Below, piece after piece: positions 6,544 through 10,390 of a DNA stretch of 10,390 nt. Origin of the DNA: Thermoplasmata archaeon. GTDB lineage: Archaea > Thermoplasmatota > Thermoplasmata > SG8-5. The stretch spans positions 1-10,390 of the forward strand of contig JAGLQM010000021.1 in assembly GCA_023136815.1 (NCBI GenBank). The letters are read 5' to 3'. The translations under genes were made by a program, and so were the position numbers. Within the stretch, counting starts at the first letter, position 1. The number at the start of each line of letters is the position of its first letter. Below the pieces are notes generated by a model. The model saw only the letters and a program-made list of their open reading frames with translations. It searched no databases and was not told the DNA's origin.

Positions 6544-6621
6544 GGTTTTTCACGATATTTTAGCGGGGATTAGTGGCAAAGTTGGGCTCTAAATGTCCAT
6601 GAAAAGGGGTTTAATTTTATA

Positions 6622-7449
6622 CTAACGCTCGCTGGCCTTTGACCTTCTCAGCCTTTCCTTGGCAGTCTGGCGTTTGCCAACAATCTTGCAGAATAGGTAC
6701 CCAAGAAAACTAAATCCCAGTCGAATAATCTTCCAGATGTTTTCTTCCTTGCTGACCTGGACCATTTCCAGGGGACTGTAAGAGCTCCACAGGTCGCCGT
6801 GTCGCAGGCTCAATTCTTTCCTGCCGAAACCGTACCAGAATGATTGTTTGAAGAAACCTGTAAACGATGAACGTGCACGATGATAAACAACTGCATTTTC
6901 ATGATATATCAACCGATAGCCAGCATCAACTGCCCGGTAATTTAGATCAACTTCCTCTGCTTCCTTGAACCAGGAATCAAAGCCCCCTATTGCCTCGAAA
7001 GTTGATTTTTTATAGGCCAGATTTACACTTGGATAAGTAATGTCAACTCCTTTGTGGAGCATGCCGACCCGCTTCAGTGAAGTGAAACCGTGATAGCCAA
7101 GGCGTACTTCCCGTCCAGCCACAACATCCGCATTCTCCATTGCCTTTATCATTTCATCTACCCAGAGTGCATGGGCAATGGCATCTGCATCAATGAATGC
7201 TACAATGTCGCCAGCTGCTTTTTCTGTGCCGAAGTTCCGTCCTTCACCACGGGTGCCGGGATGCTCCAGAAGTTTAACGAAATCCCATTTTTCAGCATAT
7301 TCTTTCACAATGTCCTGGGTTCTGTCAGTGCTATTTGCATCCACAACCAACACTTCCAGTGGCTTGACGGATTGATGAACAAGACTGTCCAGACAGTCAT
7401 ACATGAAAATTTCTGCATTCCTGGTGATAACTACCACACTGAGATTCAT
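6622..7449 (-). CDS. Family 2 glycosyltransferase
   Basis: A 275-residue GT-A fold glycosyltransferase. The N-terminus LSVVVITRNAE and VLVVDANSTDRT is the nucleotide-sugar-binding start. DAD at 87-89 (AFIDADA) is the metal-binding DxD motif. NLAYKKSTFEAIGGFD and EAEEVDLNYR (about 163-172) match the acceptor/catalytic-base region of GT2 enzymes, and HENAVVYH follows. A hydrophobic segment near 239-256 suggests membrane association through the C-terminus, followed by a basic tail. It probably transfers a sugar to a lipid- or protein-linked glycan at the cytoplasmic face. ATG 7449 was chosen because the fold begins there and the TATA box at 7488-7494 predicts transcription from about 7465, which would exclude the in-frame ATG 7470. 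Sugar and acceptor cannot be read. Confidence 0.9.
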   Translation of the reverse strand: MNLSVVVITRNAEIFMYDCLDSLVHQSVKPLEVLVVDANSTDRTQDIVKEYAEKWDFVKLLEHPGTRGEGRNFGTEKAAGDIVAFIDADAIAHALWVDEMIKAMENADVVAGREVRLGYHGFTSLKRVGMLHKGVDITYPSVNLAYKKSTFEAIGGFDSWFKEAEEVDLNYRAVDAGYRLIYHENAVVYHRARSSFTGFFKQSFWYGFGRKELSLRHGDLWSSYSPLEMVQVSKEENIWKIIRLGFSFLGYLFCKIVGKRQTAKERLRRSKASER

Positions 7450-7487
7450 TGTGCCAAATAAATTAACCATCTTTATTAAACTTTTGG

Positions 7488-7494
7488 TATAAAA
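7488..7494 (-). promoter_or_regulatory. TATA box of the glycosyltransferase gene
   Basis: TTTTATA on the minus strand lies in the 52-nt gap after the upstream membrane-protein gene. It predicts transcription start near 7465 and a short leader of about 16 nt to ATG 7449, so the gene may have its own promoter despite the operon-like arrangement. Confidence 0.5.
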
Positions 7495-7501
7495 TCCCGA
7501 T

Positions 7502-8014
7502 TCAGAAAAATCCAATTGCAAGAACCAGGCATGCCAGTGATATTACGTTGAGTTGTGAATCTTTCAGCCCCTGACCCTTTAGGCCTGTCCGGTTCCAGGA
7601 ACTCCAGAACCTGTCAGATTTCTCATCATATTTTCTGAGCCAGTTTCTCATCCCCAGGTTATTGGGCAGGGTGAATATATGCTGCCCTGTGAAATATTCT
7701 GCTGCCAGATGAATGAATATTCCGGTTCCAATAGCAAGAACAATCATCATGCCCATGAATAAATCCCAGCCTGCAAAGGCATATCCGAAGTATACTATAA
7801 TTCCTACCAGATAGGTTGCCATAATTCCGAATCCCACTGAATGCCCAATTGGGCTGCCCTTGAATATCCTACAGCCAGAGCAGTCCATGTTCATGACCAT
7901 CCCCATGATGCCTGCCAGGAAAATGTTCCATGAGACTGGCTCAAGTCCCAGAAGGGGGTTCAGAAGAGCCATGGTTCCGGCGGCCATAAGTGCATGGGTA
8001 AGTTGGTTTGCCAT
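7502..8014 (-). CDS. DUF457/YdjM-like membrane-bound metal-dependent hydrolase
   Basis: A 170-residue protein with about four membrane segments (near 8-24, 30-43, 60-80 and 86-104) and a hydrophobic C-terminus (157-170). His and acidic residues near the membrane follow the DUF457 pattern: THALMA (H7), MNMDCSGC (D44), GSPIGHSVGFG (H58) and IHLAAEYFTGQHIFTLP (H102, E106, T109, H112). In that family such residues are predicted to bind metal, and members are annotated as membrane-bound hydrolases; the substrate is unknown. ATG 8014 is the only good start, with a very short predicted leader. The order with the downstream glycosyltransferase suggests a linked membrane or glycolipid function (inference). 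A two-cysteine motif (C45, C48) beside D44 is an unusual detail. Confidence 0.6.
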   Translation of the reverse strand: MANQLTHALMAAGTMALLNPLLGLEPVSWNIFLAGIMGMVMNMDCSGCRIFKGSPIGHSVGFGIMATYLVGIIVYFGYAFAGWDLFMGMMIVLAIGTGIFIHLAAEYFTGQHIFTLPNNLGMRNWLRKYDEKSDRFWSSWNRTGLKGQGLKDSQLNVISLACLVLAIGFF

Positions 8015-8044
8015 TTAATCACAATTAGGAAAATGTGGCCGGGG

Positions 8045-8050
8045 TATATA
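8045..8050 (-). promoter_or_regulatory. TATA box in the divergent promoter region
   Basis: TATATA sits inside a near-perfect 14-bp palindrome (8041-8054, one mismatched pair). On the minus strand its centre predicts a start near 8021, about 7 nt before ATG 8014. Read in the plus direction it would give a 44-nt leader for the 8118 gene, so it could serve both. Confidence 0.5.
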
Positions 8051-8059
8051 CTCCTCCTG

Positions 8060-8071
8060 TGTACATGTACA
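8060..8071. promoter_or_regulatory. Perfect 12-bp palindrome, candidate operator
   Basis: TGTACATGTACA is perfectly self-complementary and lies between the two divergent promoters, 10 bp from the central TATATA. It is well placed to control both the DUF457-like gene and the GT-C gene. No known regulator is assigned. Confidence 0.4.
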
Positions 8072-8088
8072 GTTTTGTTGGGATATTT

Positions 8089-8095
8089 CTATTAA
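8089..8095 (+). promoter_or_regulatory. Possible TATA box for leaderless transcription of the GT-C gene
   Basis: CTATTAA centred at 8092 lies 26 nt before ATG 8118. No SD site is seen before that ATG. The box is weak, but the spacing matches the other leaderless candidates here. Confidence 0.4.
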
Positions 8096-8117
8096 CCAGA
8101 ATTACTATCTGGCACAC

Positions 8118-9860
8118 ATGAACTGGTTGGAAAAATTCTCAAATTTTGTGACTGAAAAGCATTCTCTCATTATCCTAACCAGTCTTTTCATAATCATGTC
8201 CATTGCAATTGCCGCAGTGCCCTATGATCCAACAACAGATCTTGCAGATGCAACAACCAATGATATCTGGGTGCAGCAGTATGCCGACGGCATTCATCAC
8301 ATACTCTATGATGAATGGACCTACGGCCAGACTCAGAGTGTTGTTGTGGAATACGAAGGCCAATATGTTGTGGTGAACGAAAAAGGGCCTGGCCATGTTG
8401 CCATGATGCTGCCCTTCTACATGGCTGGAATTGGAGGACTTTTTTCAATCCTAATAATGGGCCTGGCAATTCTGGGAACCTATATGCTTGGAAAACGCCT
8501 TTTCGGCTGGCAGGTGGGTTTTATTGCATCCCTTGCAGTGCTTTTTAATTTAATTGTCATAGTAATGTGGCATCGCTATTACTGGACCGACGCAAGCACA
8601 ATGCATCTCATGGTTCTGGCTCTATGGCTTCTGGTTGAAGGGAATTACTGGTACAATGGAAAATCCCTTGACCCTACAATCGAAATTAATCCGTCCAGCA
8701 AGGACAAAATAATAGGCATGGTTTTCTGTATTCTGTCGGGCCTGGCCTTCGGAGCCTCGGTTTCCACAAGATATCCCACTAGCCTGCTGATTATCGCATT
8801 CATGGCCTACCTTTTCGGTTTCTATCTTTTAAGAACCTGGCCTACCCTGAAAAAGAAAGAATTCTCCAAGGCATTTAAGGATGGAACGCCTTTAATTTTC
8901 ATGACCCTGGCCTTTGCAATCGGCCTTTTCATGGTCCTTGTTCCACTGATGCAGTATAATTCCACTTATTTTGGTGGGCCATTCAACTCTGGCTATGATG
9001 CCACAACCCTCATGGAATTCAGCCGCACCCAGACAATTGATGTGCGAAACACAACATCTGGCTGGATCAGCAGCCTAGGCTCATACATTTCAACTGCATT
9101 GGGGAATTTAATCAAGCTTCTTCCAACCTTTATCAGCCGTATGCCAGCTCTTCTTTTTGCGCCTATTGGAATATACTGCCTGAGAAAAAGAAAATTTGAG
9201 CTTGCAGTCCTTCTATTGTGGATTGGAATTAATTTCTTTACTTACTTATCTCTGGAATGGGTGGACATGTATGCCCGTACCCAGCTTGTTCCATGGGAGC
9301 CAAGATACTGGATGCCCTCTCTCCCTGCTATTTCCATTCTCGGAGGAATTGGTATCTATCGCCTGGCTAATTGGATTGCCAAGAAACAAGCCAAGGAAAA
9401 TAAATGGCCAGATTATGATAAACGGGCTGCCAAGATACTCATCACCGGCGCAATAGTCGGAATACTCATTCTCTGGGCAGCAGTACCGGCTGCCAATTAT
9501 CTTAAATATCCAGATGTGCAAATGGGGCCGAACCAGGGCCAAAATGCAGAGTTAGTCACTACAGATGAACTGCTGGACAATCCCATAACATACCTGGACA
9601 AATCAGTGCGCCTGGATGATGTTATTATCACAGAAATAAATGGAATCACAATCTATGTCATGAGCCAAAATTCCACAGATGGCTCGATTAAAGTGCAGCT
9701 GGATGGCTGGCCTGCCGAAACAATGGCGAAGTTTGATGTTGGGACACATGTATGGTTACAGGGACGATTTATACGACCGCCACCCCGTCCAGGCGAACTC
9801 ACCGAATACTCAATTGGTGCGAGATATGATTCTCAAGATTATGTTCGGCTGAACCCATAA
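8118..9860 (+). CDS. Polytopic GT-C-like glycosyltransferase with C-terminal OB-fold-like domain
   Basis: A 580-residue membrane protein with about 11-12 hydrophobic helices (first near 17-34, last near 440-457). The first external loop (35-93) holds acidic residues (DPTTDLADATTND) and ends in NEKGPGHVAMMLPFYMAG, like the xPPGH segment of ArnT/GT39-type enzymes. WHRYYWTDASTMHLMVLALWLL and WEPRYWMPSLPAIS also match that superfamily, the latter like the RYxLPxxP motif. Such enzymes use lipid-phosphate-linked sugars to glycosylate lipids or proteins outside the membrane. After the last helix, residues about 485-580 form a soluble beta-rich segment (SVRLDDVIITEING, SIKVQLDGWP, VGTHVWLQGRF) resembling an OB-fold, an unusual addition. 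ATG 8118 is supported by promoter spacing. The gene is divergent from the DUF457-like gene. Superfamily placement is fairly secure, the substrate is not known. Confidence 0.75.
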   Translation: MNWLEKFSNFVTEKHSLIILTSLFIIMSIAIAAVPYDPTTDLADATTNDIWVQQYADGIHHILYDEWTYGQTQSVVVEYEGQYVVVNEKGPGHVAMMLPFYMAGIGGLFSILIMGLAILGTYMLGKRLFGWQVGFIASLAVLFNLIVIVMWHRYYWTDASTMHLMVLALWLLVEGNYWYNGKSLDPTIEINPSSKDKIIGMVFCILSGLAFGASVSTRYPTSLLIIAFMAYLFGFYLLRTWPTLKKKEFSKAFKDGTPLIFMTLAFAIGLFMVLVPLMQYNSTYFGGPFNSGYDATTLMEFSRTQTIDVRNTTSGWISSLGSYISTALGNLIKLLPTFISRMPALLFAPIGIYCLRKRKFELAVLLLWIGINFFTYLSLEWVDMYARTQLVPWEPRYWMPSLPAISILGGIGIYRLANWIAKKQAKENKWPDYDKRAAKILITGAIVGILILWAAVPAANYLKYPDVQMGPNQGQNAELVTTDELLDNPITYLDKSVRLDDVIITEINGITIYVMSQNSTDGSIKVQLDGWPAETMAKFDVGTHVWLQGRFIRPPPRPGELTEYSIGARYDSQDYVRLNP

Positions 9861-9862
9861 TC

Positions 9863-9868
9863 TTTTTA
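9863..9868 (+). promoter_or_regulatory. T-rich TATA-like box for the small zinc-finger gene
   Basis: TTTTTA centred at 9865.5 lies 26.5 nt before ATG 9892, and no SD site precedes that ATG. The same T-run directly follows the stop codon of the GT-C gene, so it may also act as that gene's T-tract terminator. Confidence 0.4.
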
Positions 9869-9891
9869 GCTGGCTTCACCATTTCTCCCTG

Positions 9892-10104
9892 ATGGTAGCC
9901 ACAAATTACTGCCCATACTGCGGACGATTCATGATGATGAAAGAGTTCGACCATGCCTGTGATAGGATCAACCAGGCAAATGAAATGAAGGAATGGTGCT
10001 CCAGATGCGGCGGAAAAACAGATCCAATGACTGCGGACCATGAGACTGGGTTGTGTCATGTTTGTAGGAATAGAATTGACCCATTCTCAAAAGAATTTGA
10101 TTAG
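9892..10104 (+). CDS. Small protein with two putative zinc sites
   Basis: A 70-residue protein with two metal-binding patterns. Site one is CPYC (C7, C10) with HAC (H21, C23), a CxxC-x10-HxC finger. Site two is CSRC (C36, C39) with CHVC (C55, C58), a CxxC-x15-CxxC ribbon. Between the sites is a charged linker, and there is no signal peptide or membrane segment. Small archaeal zinc-ribbon proteins often bind nucleic acid or act as adaptors, but nothing here fixes a role. ATG 9892 is preceded by a TATA-like run at leaderless spacing, 31 nt after the GT-C stop. Its stop TAG (10102-10104) overlaps the TAA of the convergent ArsR gene. The regular cysteine spacing argues for a real gene despite its small size. 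Confidence 0.75.
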   Translation: MVATNYCPYCGRFMMMKEFDHACDRINQANEMKEWCSRCGGKTDPMTADHETGLCHVCRNRIDPFSKEFD

Positions 10105-10390
10105 ATATTTTTCATGATGCCAGTCCATTTTTCCCCTAAACATGTGGGGCGGTAGATTATCCAACTTCCTTGTTTGCTGCCTTCTATCAGGCCAGCATCC
10201 TTGAGAATTGTTAGGTGATAAGATAGTTTTGAATCGGAAATGTCCAGCATCTCACGTAATAAACATGCGCATAGTGGCTGCTCAATAACTGCATAAAGTA
10301 TCTTCTGGCGCATAGGTTCTGCCAGGGCCTTGAACAACTGGCTTCGTTCCTCTATCTCCGATTTGGAAGGCAAAGCTTTCTCTATCCCCT
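10101..10390 (-). CDS. ArsR/SmtB-family transcriptional regulator, 5' end possibly outside the window
   Basis: A winged-helix regulator of the ArsR/SmtB family, which represses target genes until metal or another signal releases it from DNA. Counting from the TTG codon at 10373, visible parts are FKALAEPMRQKILYAVIEQ (14-32), PLCACLL (33-39), the recognition helix SKLSYHLTILKDAGLI (48-63) and the wing SKQGSWIIYRP. PLCACLL aligns with the metal-binding ELCVCDL motif, so C35 and C37 could bind a soft metal or arsenite. TTG 10373 could start a 90-residue form. However, the frame remains open to the window edge (GIEKA precedes), so the true start may lie upstream; treat as 5'-partial. It is convergent with the small zinc-finger gene, overlapping by 4 bp. 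Its targets are not in view. Confidence 0.85.
   Translation of the reverse strand, partial: GIEKALPSKSEIEERSQLFKALAEPMRQKILYAVIEQPLCACLLREMLDISDSKLSYHLTILKDAGLIEGSKQGSWIIYRPTCLGEKWTGIMKNI
10105..10112 (+). terminator. Possible T-tract terminator after the small zinc-finger gene
   Basis: ATATTTTT directly follows the stop codon, with T5 at 10108-10112. Archaeal RNA polymerase can terminate on such tracts. It lies inside the ArsR coding region, so the evidence is weak. Confidence 0.25.

Larger units (their letters stand above)
6391..6621. other. Palindrome-rich intergenic stretch, no gene seen
   Basis: It lies between the NosD-like promoter and the end of the glycosyltransferase gene. I see no supported coding frame or tRNA. 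It contains AGCAATATT twice (6421-6429 and 6453-6461), a perfect 12-bp palindrome AAACATATGTTT (6483-6494), a GC-rich hairpin (6506-6523) and TTTGAC/GTCAAA half-sites (6475-6481, 6524-6543). The density of symmetric elements is higher than elsewhere in the window. Confidence 0.5.

Noticed and set aside
7450..7521. Longer N-terminus of the family 2 glycosyltransferase from 7521 or 7470
   Set aside because: It would overlap the upstream gene (7521) or precede the TATA-predicted transcription start (7470). The GT-A fold begins at ATG 7449.

Overview
The window looks like chromosomal DNA from an archaeon, probably a euryarchaeon; a Thermoplasmata-type lineage is my best guess, but no marker here fixes the rank. 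The evidence is a type II (archaeal) glyceraldehyde-3-phosphate dehydrogenase, TATA-box promoters, a mixture of leaderless starts and starts with a Shine-Dalgarno (SD) site, zinc-ribbon proteins, and a NosD-like secreted beta-helix protein. No rRNA, tRNA, insertion sequence or CRISPR array was seen.

Layout. (1) 1-1378, plus strand: the 3' part of gap followed 13 nt later by an HD-domain phosphohydrolase. (2) 1418-2320, minus strand: a zinc-ribbon plus AIM24/TIGR00266-like protein with a Q/P-rich linker. (3) 2321-2620: a divergent promoter region. (4) 2621-5242, plus strand: a large wHTH / STAND-type ATPase / TPR protein with a TATA box placed for leaderless transcription. (5) 5243-6295, minus strand: a secreted NosD-like beta-helix protein whose stop codon abuts that of the STAND gene and whose C-terminus carries a 27-bp tandem duplication. 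(6) 6296-6621: a 326-bp AT-rich intergenic stretch with several palindromes and a GC-rich hairpin followed by T4. (7) 6622-8014, minus strand: a family 2 glycosyltransferase and a small DUF457-like membrane protein. (8) 8015-8117: a divergent promoter region. (9) 8118-9860, plus strand: a polytopic GT-C-like membrane glycosyltransferase with a C-terminal OB-fold-like domain. (10) 9892-10104, plus strand: a tiny double zinc-finger protein whose stop overlaps that of a convergent ArsR-family regulator running off the right edge (10101-10390).

How the genes relate. The two glycosyltransferases and the membrane protein at 6622-9860 may form a cell-surface or lipid-linked glycan neighbourhood. The block from about 2.34 to 6.6 kb is visibly more AT-rich than its flanks (sampled lines 25-40% GC against about 45-48%). 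It holds the two most accessory-like genes (STAND and NosD) and has similar TTTTGAC / AACTGTCAAAT motifs near both ends, so it is the most interesting part of the window. I see no proof of a new system. The best candidates for follow-up are the STAND protein with its promoter region, the GT-C/OB fusion, and the repeated intergenic motif.
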